Of a stretch of 64,000 nucleotides of DNA, positions 26,474-34,210 are shown in pieces. The translations under genes and the position numbers were made by a program. Below the pieces are notes generated by a model. It was not told the DNA's origin and did not search any database. It was given only the letters and a program-made list of their open reading frames with translations. This stretch comes from Burkholderia sp. 4M9327F10 (GTDB lineage Bacteria > Pseudomonadota > Gammaproteobacteria > Burkholderiales > Burkholderiaceae). The stretch covers positions 248,001-312,000 of the forward strand of contig NZ_SCNV01000002.1 in assembly GCF_005503145.1 (NCBI RefSeq). The letters run 5' to 3'. How positions within the stretch are numbered: the first letter of the stretch is position 1; each line of letters begins with the position of its first letter.

Positions 26474-27226
26474 ATGAAGAATCAGAGAGTGGTAATTGTA
26501 GGTGGCGCGACGGGCCTCGGCCTGGCGATTGCGAAGCTGATGCTCGCGGACGGAGCCGAGAGCATCGCCTTGATTGACAAGAATGCTCCGCTCCTCGAAG
26601 AAACTGTCGGGGCCCTGAGGACTCAGGGTCACAATGTAACGGGAGTCGAAGGAGACATCACGCGACGCGAGGCCGCTCACGCCGCTTTCAGGCAGGCGCT
26701 CGACGCGCTTGGGCGAGTCGATGCGCTGATTAACAGTGCTGCCATCTACCCTCGCCGGCCGATCCTCGATATCTCCGATGACGACTGGGACCTTGAAAAT
26801 GCAGTCAATATCAAGGGCACCTACCACATGGCCGTGGCGGCCATAGAACACATGCGCAGCCGGCCAAAGGTCGAGGCCAATGTCGCCGGGCGCATTGTGA
26901 ATATCACCTCTGTCGATGCCTTCAAGGCGCACCCCCAGAACGCGCACTATGCAGCGACGAAAGCCGCCGTTGTCAGCCTGACCAGGTCATTCGCGCAGGA
27001 AGTGGCGAAAGACGGCATCCTCGTCAACTCCGTTGCGCCTGCCGGGTTCGCCACTGAGAAGGCGAAGGCCGCCGGCTTCCTCGGCGAGCTTGCGGCCGCA
27101 AACCCGCTCGGTCGCGCCGCGGAGCCCGAAGAGATCGCCCAATGGGTCGTGATGATGGCCAGTTCCCGCAACACCTATACGACTGGCGAGAACGTCATCG
27201 TGAGCGGTGGCTACATCTACGCTTAA
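26474..27226 (+). CDS. short-chain dehydrogenase/reductase (FabG-like)
   Basis: This second 250-residue SDR shows [12 protein letters not shown] (residues 9-20), NSAA (87-90), Ser146, and Tyr159/Lys163 in [11 protein letters not shown]. The C-terminal [10 protein letters not shown] replaces the common VDGG motif. It is not a close duplicate of its upstream neighbour, so the two probably oxidise different intermediates. It starts 24 bases after the previous stop with CTGGAG upstream. Confidence 0.87.
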   Translation: MKNQRVVIVGGATGLGLAIAKLMLADGAESIALIDKNAPLLEETVGALRTQGHNVTGVEGDITRREAAHAAFRQALDALGRVDALINSAAIYPRRPILDISDDDWDLENAVNIKGTYHMAVAAIEHMRSRPKVEANVAGRIVNITSVDAFKAHPQNAHYAATKAAVVSLTRSFAQEVAKDGILVNSVAPAGFATEKAKAAGFLGELAAANPLGRAAEPEEIAQWVVMMASSRNTYTTGENVIVSGGYIYA

Positions 27227-27300
27227 GCGCAAACAGAACGAAAATAGCGCGCACATGCATGCCGTCGCCACCGGCGACGGCAGCCTCGCTGTGATAAAGT

Positions 27301-27312
27301 CGTAATATGTCA
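27301..27312. promoter_or_regulatory. shared 12-base element, copy 2 (GntR promoter)
   Basis: CGTAATATGTCA matches the elements at 19619 and 29540. Extended by two bases it contains the perfect dyad TATG-T-CATA (27306-27314), the GT-N3-AC-like geometry typical of FadR-type GntR operators. It is 86 bases upstream of the GntR start, suggesting autoregulation. Confidence 0.55.
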
Positions 27313-27398
27313 TACGGCGCAGGTCTGACTCCCGGCGCCCCCGCGGCATTGTCTGGAATGCCTGCGATGCTCTAATTGTCCGGTGTGAGGGACTCGGA

Positions 27399-28154
27399 AT
27401 GACCTTCGACGCAGAAACATTACTCAAGAGTGCGGCAAGCTCGGGAAAGCGACGCAGCCTGACGGAACTGGTTATCCAGGCTCTGAACGACAGAATCGAC
27501 CGGGGCGACTATGCTCCTGGCTCCAAGTTGCCGACCGAGCCGGAGCTGTGCACAGAATTCGGTGTCAGCCGCACGGTGATCCGTGAGGCCGTCGCTTCGC
27601 TCAAGCTTGGCCGGAAACTCATCGCGAGACACGGGGTCGGCGTATTCGTCGCCGATGCGCCCGGACAATCCGACGGCGCCAGTTTCATCGACTCGACGAC
27701 GCTGAATAATTCCATGCATGTGCTGGAGTTGCGTAGCGGCGTAGAAACGGAGTGCGCGGCCTACGCGGCTCAGCGGCGCTCCGAAGCCCATCTGCGAGCG
27801 CTGAAAGAAGTGTATGCCCGCATGGAGATTGTCGCGATCGACGATGACGCTGAGTGCGCACGCGCTGACTTCGAATTTCATCTGGCCGTCGCGGTGTGCT
27901 CGGAGAATCCGCACTTTGCGTCCATTCTCAGGTCACTCGGCCAGGAAATCATCATTGACCTTCGCCTGAAGCATGGCAAAGCCACTCCGAAGGAACGCAA
28001 GACATACATTCGACGTATTCAGCGGGAACACGGTGACATTCTGGATGCCATTGAGCGCCAGGACGTAAGCGGAGCACGTCGCGCCATGCGGCGTCATCTC
28101 AATGAGAGCCTTGAGCGCTATCACAACCTCACGAGCACTCGCGGCGAGGTTTGA
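27399..28154 (+). CDS. GntR-family regulator, FadR subfamily (FCD domain)
   Basis: The 251-residue regulator has a GntR winged helix at about residues 20-88 (GDYAPGSKLPTEPELCTEFGVSRTVIREAVASLK). An all-helical FCD effector domain follows. Metal or effector ligands typical of FCD are visible: DFEFHLAVAVCSENPHF and HGDILDAIERQDVSGARRAMRRHL. FadR-type regulators usually repress sugar-acid, amino-acid or organic-acid catabolism until an acid ligand binds. It ends the rightward operon after a 172-base gap containing its own copy of the shared element. It probably controls hyuA, itself and the binding protein at 28232. Confidence 0.92.
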   Translation: MTFDAETLLKSAASSGKRRSLTELVIQALNDRIDRGDYAPGSKLPTEPELCTEFGVSRTVIREAVASLKLGRKLIARHGVGVFVADAPGQSDGASFIDSTTLNNSMHVLELRSGVETECAAYAAQRRSEAHLRALKEVYARMEIVAIDDDAECARADFEFHLAVAVCSENPHFASILRSLGQEIIIDLRLKHGKATPKERKTYIRRIQREHGDILDAIERQDVSGARRAMRRHLNESLERYHNLTSTRGEV

Positions 28155-28231
28155 CGAGGTTTGAAATTGTGTCTGGCGTCGCGAATAACCGATCCGCGAC
28201 GCCTCCAACCCGATAAACCAGACTGGCTCCG

Positions 28232-29401
28232 TTACCTGGTGATAGGGTCCACCTTGTCGCCGACAGCAATTGCCTGAGGCACCCACTTGCCGTCTATAAC
28301 CTTGTAGAACGTTGCAGTCGGCTCTTTCATGTCTCCGTTAGGCAGGAACGCAATGCTTCCAGATACGCCTTCGAAAGACACGGACTTGATCACCGGTCCA
28401 TAGACCTTCGGATCCGTCGAGTTCGCCTTAAGCATGGCGTTGATAAGCACCCACGTTGCATCGTAGGCGGCCGGCGAATAGGCAACCACACCTTCGTTGT
28501 ACTTCTTCTTCATCTTCTCGTCGAACTCGCGGCCAGTCTTCATTCTCGACAGCGGGATTCCATAGTCCCAGGACACGGCGCCTTCGGCGCTGGCGCCCGC
28601 GACGCTGAGGAACGTTTCGTTCTCGAAGCTGCCGCCACCGAGCATGACCGCCTGGATACCCAGTTGCCGCATCTGCTTTGCCAACAGTCCTGCTTGCTGG
28701 TCGAGCCCGCCCCAGAAAATTACATCGGGATTGAACGACTTGATTTTCGTAAGCTGAGCCTTGGAATCGACCGCCTTGTCTGTCGTGAATTCACGGTCGA
28801 CCACCTTTCCGCCGGCTGCTTCAACGCCTTTGGAAAACTCATCTGCCATCCCTTGGCCGAAAGCCGTGCGGTCGTCGATGACGGCGATGCTTTTACCCTT
28901 CAGTGATTGCACGGCCGATTGGCCCGCGAGTTTCCCCATCTGCGCGTCCGAATTCACGACCCTGAAGACATTGTTGAAGCCCTGCGCGGTCAGAGTGGGA
29001 TTGGTCGCCGTCGGCGACACCATGGGGATGCCCGCAGTGTTGTAAATCCGGGATGCGGGGATGCTCGTGCCGGAATTGAAGTGGCCGACAACGCCTGCGA
29101 CGTTCGCATCGACCATCTTCTGCGCGACCTGGGAGCCCATGCGCGGGTCGCCCTGGTCGTCTTCTGCGTCGAGAACGAAATGAACCGTCTGGTTGCCGAT
29201 TTTCAGGTTTTTGGCGTTCGCGTCGTCCAACGCCAACTCGACACCTCGCTTCAAATCGACCCCGTAATGAGCCGAGCCCCCCGTCAAGGGCGCGGCGAAG
29301 CCGATGGTCACGTCTGCTGCGTGCGCGGCCGCATTAAGGAGCAGACCTCCGGAGAGAATCAGGGAACGGGTAACACGTGAACAGGCGAGTGAACGTTTCA
29401 T
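28232..29401 (-). CDS. branched-chain amino acid-type ABC substrate-binding protein
   Basis: The 389-residue periplasmic protein starts with a Sec signal (MKRSLACSRVTRSLILSGGLLLNAAAHAA, cleaved near 29). The LivJ/LivK type I binding fold follows: VTIGFAAPLTGGSAHYGVDLKRGVELALDDAN. These proteins deliver amino acids, amides or aromatic acids to a LivHMGF-type transporter. No LivH, M, G or F gene is in the window, so the permease must be encoded elsewhere. The promoter shares the 12-base element with hyuA and gntR, which ties it to the island. It likely captures the island substrate. Confidence 0.9.
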   Translation of the reverse strand: MKRSLACSRVTRSLILSGGLLLNAAAHAADVTIGFAAPLTGGSAHYGVDLKRGVELALDDANAKNLKIGNQTVHFVLDAEDDQGDPRMGSQVAQKMVDANVAGVVGHFNSGTSIPASRIYNTAGIPMVSPTATNPTLTAQGFNNVFRVVNSDAQMGKLAGQSAVQSLKGKSIAVIDDRTAFGQGMADEFSKGVEAAGGKVVDREFTTDKAVDSKAQLTKIKSFNPDVIFWGGLDQQAGLLAKQMRQLGIQAVMLGGGSFENETFLSVAGASAEGAVSWDYGIPLSRMKTGREFDEKMKKKYNEGVVAYSPAAYDATWVLINAMLKANSTDPKVYGPVIKSVSFEGVSGSIAFLPNGDMKEPTATFYKVIDGKWVPQAIAVGDKVDPITR

Positions 29402-29904
29402 GGTGAAACCTCAGGCTTCCAAAGTTAGATTGATGCCGGGCCGCCAGCGATGACCGAAGGCGCCCATTCCGGGAAAACATCAGACCAAAGCCGGCCGTCG
29501 AAACTCAACCTGCTCCAGACGTCAAAGTATTAGGTGAGACGTCATATGTCAATGAGTCAAAATTAAGGATTCTCCCGAGTATCCCTAGGGACTGAAAGCG
29601 TCAAATTATTACAAATCACATTCAAATCGCCATGCTTCGCACGCAAAAGAGTGCACTGGCAGCAACCTCAGGTTTCCGGCGTTTTCAGCCAAAACGGCCG
29701 CCCAGTGCGGAATAGAGGGAAAGGCAAGTCTTCCGCGCCGGACGGAGCAACCGCCGAAGCCGGTGTCGTTTATGGAAAGAAATGTAATGATTCTGAGCCG
29801 ATCAACGCTCTTCTTTCGTTGCGATTTTTATGCATTTTTTGCGAAAGATTCGTCTGTTCGACGGGTACTACGATTCAGTCACCCCACTCAATTCGGCAAC
29901 ACGC
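29402..29904. other. intergenic region upstream of binding protein and SDR remnant
   Basis: No intact gene is seen. The left part holds the promoter of the binding protein and the shared element at 29540-29551. The right part has open but unconvincing frames, probably eroded sequence belonging to the SDR remnant that follows. Confidence 0.5.
29540..29551. promoter_or_regulatory. shared 12-base element, copy 3 (binding-protein promoter)
   Basis: CGTCATATGTCA is preceded by GAGA and followed by ATGAGTCAAAATTAAGG, closely resembling the flanks of the hyuA copy. It lies about 139 bases upstream of the binding-protein start and is a probable site of the island's GntR regulator. Confidence 0.55.
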
Positions 29905-30200
29905 GTGGAAAGCAGGTGCGTTGCGGTGTTGAGCAAGGCGATGGCTATCGATCACGGGCCGCAAGGGATTCGCGTGAACTGTCTCTGCACCGGTCCGGTG
30001 GCGACCCAGTTGCTCGAAGATGTGTTCGCCGGCAGGGACGCCCCCCGGGCCTACGCAGGACGTTCGAGGCCTCCACCGTGCTGCGCAGGTTAGGCAGGCA
30101 GGAAGATATCTCATCCGCCACAGCGTTTCTGGCAAGCGACGATTCGGCGTTCATGGCAGGAGCGAATCTCGTCATTGACGGCGGCTGGACAGCCCGCTAG
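29905..30200 (+). pseudogene. SDR C-terminal fragment with frameshift
   Basis: Only the last third of a short-chain dehydrogenase remains. The first frame gives VLSKAMAIDHGPQGIRVNC and GPVATQLLEDVFAGRDAP. The match then continues one frame away as LRRTFEASTVLRRLGRQEDI, FLASDDSAFMAGANLVIDGGW. The switch falls at the C6 run at 30041-30046. The Rossmann GxxxGxG motif and catalytic Tyr/Lys are absent, so it cannot be active. It lies between the hydantoinase island and the GltP-type operon, a likely junction of rearranged segments. Confidence 0.8.
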
Positions 30201-30237
30201 CGTCGCCGTCCTCAGTTCAGGCGCGCGTCGTCCCACT

Positions 30238-31563
30238 TCATGCATCGAGCGATTCCAGATACGCAGCGCCCTTTGCGGCGTCGTACCGGCCCTCCCATCT
30301 GGCGATAACCAGCGGCGCCAGCGCATTGCCAATGACGTTGAGCGCAGTCCGCCCCATGTCCAGAACACGGTCTACGCCGGCGATAAAAGCGAGTCCTTCG
30401 ATGGGCAGCCCGGCACTCGCCAACGTGGCAAGCATGGTGACGAGCATGAATCCCGGTACGGCCGCTACCCCTTTCGACGTGAAAACCATCGTCAGAACCA
30501 GCACAATCTGCTCTTGCCACCCGAGATGTATGCCATACAGCTGTGCAATGAACAATGCACCAATGCCGAGATAAATTGATGCTCCATCGAGGTTGAACGT
30601 GTAACCGGTAGGTACGACAAACGTTGTAATGCTCTCCGGCGCGCCGTAGTCTTCCATCTTCTTCATGAGCTGCGGCAATACGGTTGCCGAACTGGCGCTC
30701 GAAAATGCGATGATCAGTTCGTTTTTGATAATCCGCAGCAGCGTGAAGATCCGGAAACCGAACAGGCGTGCCGTAATGCCAAGCACTACGAATATAAATA
30801 CGGCAATCGCAAAGTACGTTACAGCAACAAGTTTGAGCAACGGCAACAGCGAACCAAAGCCAAAGGTGGCCACTGTGACGGCAATCAACCCAAACACGCC
30901 GACCGGCGCGTAGCGCATCACCATCCCCGTTACCTTGAACATCGCATCGGCTATGCCTTTCAGCGTAACGAGCACCGGCTTGCGAAATTCCTCCGGCACG
31001 GACTGAAGACCGAGTCCAAACATCACCGAGAAAAAGATAACGGGGAGCATATCGCCCTTTGCCATCGACGCCACGATGTTGTCCGGAATGATTCCCAGCA
31101 CGAGCGAGGCGAATCCGGCATGATGCGGGGCCTGCTGGGAGACCTGTCTGAGATGCGACACATCCGTCTGCGTCAGTTGAGACATGTCGGTCCCCACGCC
31201 GGGGTGCAGGACGTTGGCGATGATGAGGCCAAGCACGATCGCAATCGTTGTGACAATCTCGAAGTAGACGATGGTCTTCAGGCCGATCCGGCCAAAGGAT
31301 TTACTGTCGCCCACACCTGAAATTCCGGTCACCATACTCGTAAATACGATGGGTACGACGATCATCCGGATCAGCTTGATGAAGATATCGCCCGCGGGCT
31401 GCAGGAATCCCGTAATGGCAGCGTCCTTCGCCTGCGGGAAGTGATTCAGCACGACTCCGACAATGATGCCAACGGCAAGAGCAAGTGCGATCTGCGACGC
31501 CAGACTGATGCGGCGACGCTGACGGGTATGCGACGACGGCAGGTTATCGGAAGCCGTATCCAT
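30238..31563 (-). CDS. gltP: glutamate/dicarboxylate:cation symporter (GltP-like)
   Basis: The 441-residue DAACS-family carrier has eight membrane segments and two re-entrant hairpins. Hairpin 1 is AFSSASSATVLPQLMKKMEDYGAP. The TM7 NMDGT-like site is NLDGAS in VVPTGYTFNLDGASIY. TM8 reads FIAGVDRVLDMGRTALNVIGNALA, which includes the Asp and Arg that bind the amino and side-chain carboxylate groups of glutamate or aspartate in GltP. It resembles GltP more than DctA. It is the last gene of the LeuCD-RraA-aminotransferase operon, after a 201-base gap, and probably imports that pathway's acidic amino acid. Confidence 0.88.
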   Translation of the reverse strand: MDTASDNLPSSHTRQRRRISLASQIALALAVGIIVGVVLNHFPQAKDAAITGFLQPAGDIFIKLIRMIVVPIVFTSMVTGISGVGDSKSFGRIGLKTIVYFEIVTTIAIVLGLIIANVLHPGVGTDMSQLTQTDVSHLRQVSQQAPHHAGFASLVLGIIPDNIVASMAKGDMLPVIFFSVMFGLGLQSVPEEFRKPVLVTLKGIADAMFKVTGMVMRYAPVGVFGLIAVTVATFGFGSLLPLLKLVAVTYFAIAVFIFVVLGITARLFGFRIFTLLRIIKNELIIAFSSASSATVLPQLMKKMEDYGAPESITTFVVPTGYTFNLDGASIYLGIGALFIAQLYGIHLGWQEQIVLVLTMVFTSKGVAAVPGFMLVTMLATLASAGLPIEGLAFIAGVDRVLDMGRTALNVIGNALAPLVIARWEGRYDAAKGAAYLESLDA

Positions 31564-31764
31564 GAAAGTCTCCTTTTAGCCAGGTATTGGAACCCAAGCA
31601 TGTGATTCGAAAGTTATTTTTGTGTACTGCCCAGACGCAGCCGGGATACGCGTGGGTACTACGTCATTCGCGGGTGGGCGCAACCGTGGAATTCATCCCC
31701 GTATGAACACCACGGCAACTCCGGTTGCCTCACAACACCCGCTCCTGGGAGCGCGTCAGGCCGC

Positions 31765-32979
31765 TTACGATTCCAGCGCTGCACATGCAGCAGCAATTCG
31801 TCGACACCCTTCCTGAAGCTGCTCGTACGACGTCGCAAACGAAATCCGGAACGCGGGCGACAGACCAAACGCAGCCCCCTGGATGACTCCCACATCCTGC
31901 GTTTCCAGCAGATGCATCACGAGATCGGTGTCGTTGCGGATCACTGCCCCGCCTTTCGCACGCCGGCCCATGATTCCCGCGCACGACGGGTAGACGTAAA
32001 ATGCGCCGCTCGGACGCGGACAATAGAGCCCATCAATCGCATTGATGCTGTCCACCACGAGATCGCGCCGTCGCTGGAACTGCTCACGCCAGCCAATCAG
32101 GAAATCCTTCGGGCCTGTGAGCGCGGCCAGCGCGGCGGCCTGACTGATGGCGGATGGGTTGCTCGTGCTCTGCGACTGCAGCTTGGCCATTGCCTTGATC
32201 AGCGTCCGCGGGCCACCGGCAAAACCGATTCTCCAGCCAGTCATCGCGTACGCTTTCGATACGCCGTTGACGGTCAGCGTGCGTTCGCGCAAGTGCGGAT
32301 TGCAGTGCGCGAAGCTCGCAAACTGCATGCCGTCGTAAATCAGGTGTTCGTAGACATCGTCGGTCAATATCCAGACGTGCGGGTGGCGACCCAGCACTTC
32401 GCCGAGTGCGACCAGTTCGCTCTCACTATAGGTCGCGCCGGTCGGATTGCACGGGGAATTAAGAACCAGCCATTTCGTGCGCGGCGTGATCGCCGCTTCG
32501 AGTTGGGCCGGTGTCATCCTGTATCCGCTATCGACGTCACATTCGACAATCACCGGATATCCACCGTTGAGCAACACCATATCCGGGTACGACACCCAGT
32601 ACGGTGCAGGCACGATAACTTCGTCGCCATCTTCCACCGTGCAGGTCAGCGCGTTGAAGATGATCTGCTTGCCGCCGTTGGCCACACTCACTTCGTCCTG
32701 CGCGTAGACAAGGCCGTTTTCGCGCTCGAATTTCTCGCGGACCGCGCGCTTGAGTTCCGGTGTGCCGTCGACCACCGTATAGCGTGTACGACCCGTCTTC
32801 ATTGCCTCATACGCGGCCTCCACGATATGCGGCGGCGTATCGAAGTCTGGCTCCCCGACAGTCAGCCCGATGATTTCGCGCCCGGCCGCACGCAGTTCCT
32901 TCACGCGCGCAGTTGCTGTCGAGCTTGGCGAGGGCTTGATGCGGTTAAGGCGCGCTGCAATCAGATTCATGTCACTCAT
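31765..32979 (-). CDS. aspartate-type aminotransferase (class I, PLP)
   Basis: This 404-residue fold-type I aminotransferase belongs to the AspC I-gamma branch. GEPDFDTP near residue 42, NSPCNPTGA (174-182), DDVYEHL (207-213), the PLP lysine Lys242 in NGVSKAYAMTGWRIG and the C-terminal FRISFATSYEQL are all present. It exchanges amino groups between acidic amino acids and 2-oxoglutarate or oxaloacetate. Its position between an RraA-type aldolase and a GltP-type carrier suggests it deaminates an imported glutamate analogue to the 2-oxo acid used by the aldolase. It starts 20 bases after the aldolase stop. Confidence 0.9.
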   Translation of the reverse strand: MSDMNLIAARLNRIKPSPSSTATARVKELRAAGREIIGLTVGEPDFDTPPHIVEAAYEAMKTGRTRYTVVDGTPELKRAVREKFERENGLVYAQDEVSVANGGKQIIFNALTCTVEDGDEVIVPAPYWVSYPDMVLLNGGYPVIVECDVDSGYRMTPAQLEAAITPRTKWLVLNSPCNPTGATYSESELVALGEVLGRHPHVWILTDDVYEHLIYDGMQFASFAHCNPHLRERTLTVNGVSKAYAMTGWRIGFAGGPRTLIKAMAKLQSQSTSNPSAISQAAALAALTGPKDFLIGWREQFQRRRDLVVDSINAIDGLYCPRPSGAFYVYPSCAGIMGRRAKGGAVIRNDTDLVMHLLETQDVGVIQGAAFGLSPAFRISFATSYEQLQEGCRRIAAACAALES

Positions 32980-32999
32980 TTTTTACCTGTTCTCCGTGC

Positions 33000-33680
33000 T
33001 TACGCAATGACACCTTTGTCTTTCAGAGTCGCGTCGATCCATTCGCGCCTGTCCTTGCCGGCGAGAATTGCTTCCTTGCGCTGCTGTTCGCGCAGTGCCT
33101 GCGCACGGGCAGCCTGCAGCACATCGTCGAGCCGGCTCGCCGGCACCGCGACCAGGCCGTCCTCGTCGCCAACGATCAGGTCGCCGGCCTCGATCACCAG
33201 ACCCCCGATCGCGACCGGCACATTGATCTCGCCCGGCCCCTCCTTGAACGGTCCGCGATGCGTGTTACCGCGTGCGAAGCACGGAAAGTCGGCGGCAAGA
33301 AATGCGGCAACGTCGCGCACTGCGCCGTCGATCACGAAGCCCGCGACACCGCGCACCTGCGCATGCAGTTGCATCAGTTCGCCTACCAGCGCCTGCGTAA
33401 GGTCACCCCCGCCGTCCACGACGATCACGTCGCCGGGCTCGGCGAGGTCGATTGCCTTGTGGATCATCAGGTTGTCGCCGGAGCGCACCTTGACGGTGAT
33501 CGCGCGGCCCACGAGTTTCTTCTCGCGGTGATAGCGCTGCAGCCCGATGACGCCGCACAGGCGGTGCATGTTGTCGCTGATGTGCGGTGTGACGACGCTC
33601 ATGAATGCGTCGACGGTGGCGGCCTGAATCGGCGCGGGCATCGGCAGGATGCGGAATCCAAGATGGGCGGGCTGGCTCAT
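33000..33680 (-). CDS. RraA-family aldolase (HMG aldolase-like)
   Basis: The 226-residue product has the HMG/CHA aldolase signature: VRSGDNLMIHKAIDLAEPGDVIVVDGGGD, GELMQLHAQVRGVAGFVIDGAVRD and GDLIVGDEDGLVAVP. The conserved Arg and Asp are in GAVRD. Such enzymes split 4-hydroxy-4-methyl-2-oxoglutarate into two pyruvates, or 4-carboxy-4-hydroxy-2-oxoadipate into pyruvate and oxaloacetate. The gene sits between LeuD-like and aminotransferase genes with gaps of 25 and 20 bases, a tight operon. It is a distant paralogue of the gene at 15130-15828. Confidence 0.87.
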   Translation of the reverse strand: MSQPAHLGFRILPMPAPIQAATVDAFMSVVTPHISDNMHRLCGVIGLQRYHREKKLVGRAITVKVRSGDNLMIHKAIDLAEPGDVIVVDGGGDLTQALVGELMQLHAQVRGVAGFVIDGAVRDVAAFLAADFPCFARGNTHRGPFKEGPGEINVPVAIGGLVIEAGDLIVGDEDGLVAVPASRLDDVLQAARAQALREQQRKEAILAGKDRREWIDATLKDKGVIA

Positions 33681-33705
33681 GGGTCTCCCTGAGATGAAGA
33701 TTGGA

Positions 33706-34206
33706 TCAGAATGTCGGATGCTTCAGCAGGTACGGCACAAGCCCGCCGGCATCCAGGATGGCAAGCATTTCAGACGCAATCGGCGCCGCTCGCAGCGGCA
33801 TTTCGATGCCGTCGCAATGGACGGTGATCTGCTCGCCGAGGTCGATACGGAGTGCGGCCCCCTCGGGAATCCCCCGGGTATCGCACTCAATCGGGTACAG
33901 TCCGTTGTTCACCGCGTTGCGAAACCAGGTGCGGGCAAAGCTTTCGGCAATCACAATCCGAATACCGGCACCGGCGATCGCCGTGACCGCGACCTCCATC
34001 GCCGAACCGCAGCCGAAATTCCGCCCGGCCACCACGATATGCCCGGGGCGCACCGAGGCGGCAAAATGCGGCGCGATTGCCTCAAACAGATACGTCTTCA
34101 GCACCGCGGGGTCGAGTGACTCCCGCTTGCGCCGTGACGAGATGATGTAGTCGGTATTGATGTCGTCGCCGAAGCGTCGAGCAGTACCACTGATTAACGT
34201 CGTCAT
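33706..34206 (-). CDS. 3-isopropylmalate dehydratase small subunit-like protein
   Basis: This 166-residue swivel domain matches the small subunit of LeuCD/homoaconitase-type hydro-lyases: RRFGDDINTDYIIS at the start and VVAGRNFGCGS at 58-68. Typical members continue SREHA, where the Arg contacts the substrate carboxylate; here the residues are AMEVA (69-73), so that Arg is replaced. This points to a substrate different from isopropylmalate. ATG 34206 is four bases after the stop of the large subunit and the frame upstream of it is not conserved. The partner is at 34211-35482. Confidence 0.85.
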   Translation of the reverse strand: MTTLISGTARRFGDDINTDYIISSRRKRESLDPAVLKTYLFEAIAPHFAASVRPGHIVVAGRNFGCGSAMEVAVTAIAGAGIRIVIAESFARTWFRNAVNNGLYPIECDTRGIPEGAALRIDLGEQITVHCDGIEMPLRAAPIASEMLAILDAGGLVPYLLKHPTF

Positions 34207-34210
34207 CCGG

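Noticed and set aside
31912..33531. Plus-strand open frame over the aminotransferase and RraA-type genes
   Set aside because: It spans two real genes and their junction in antisense, which real genes rarely do.
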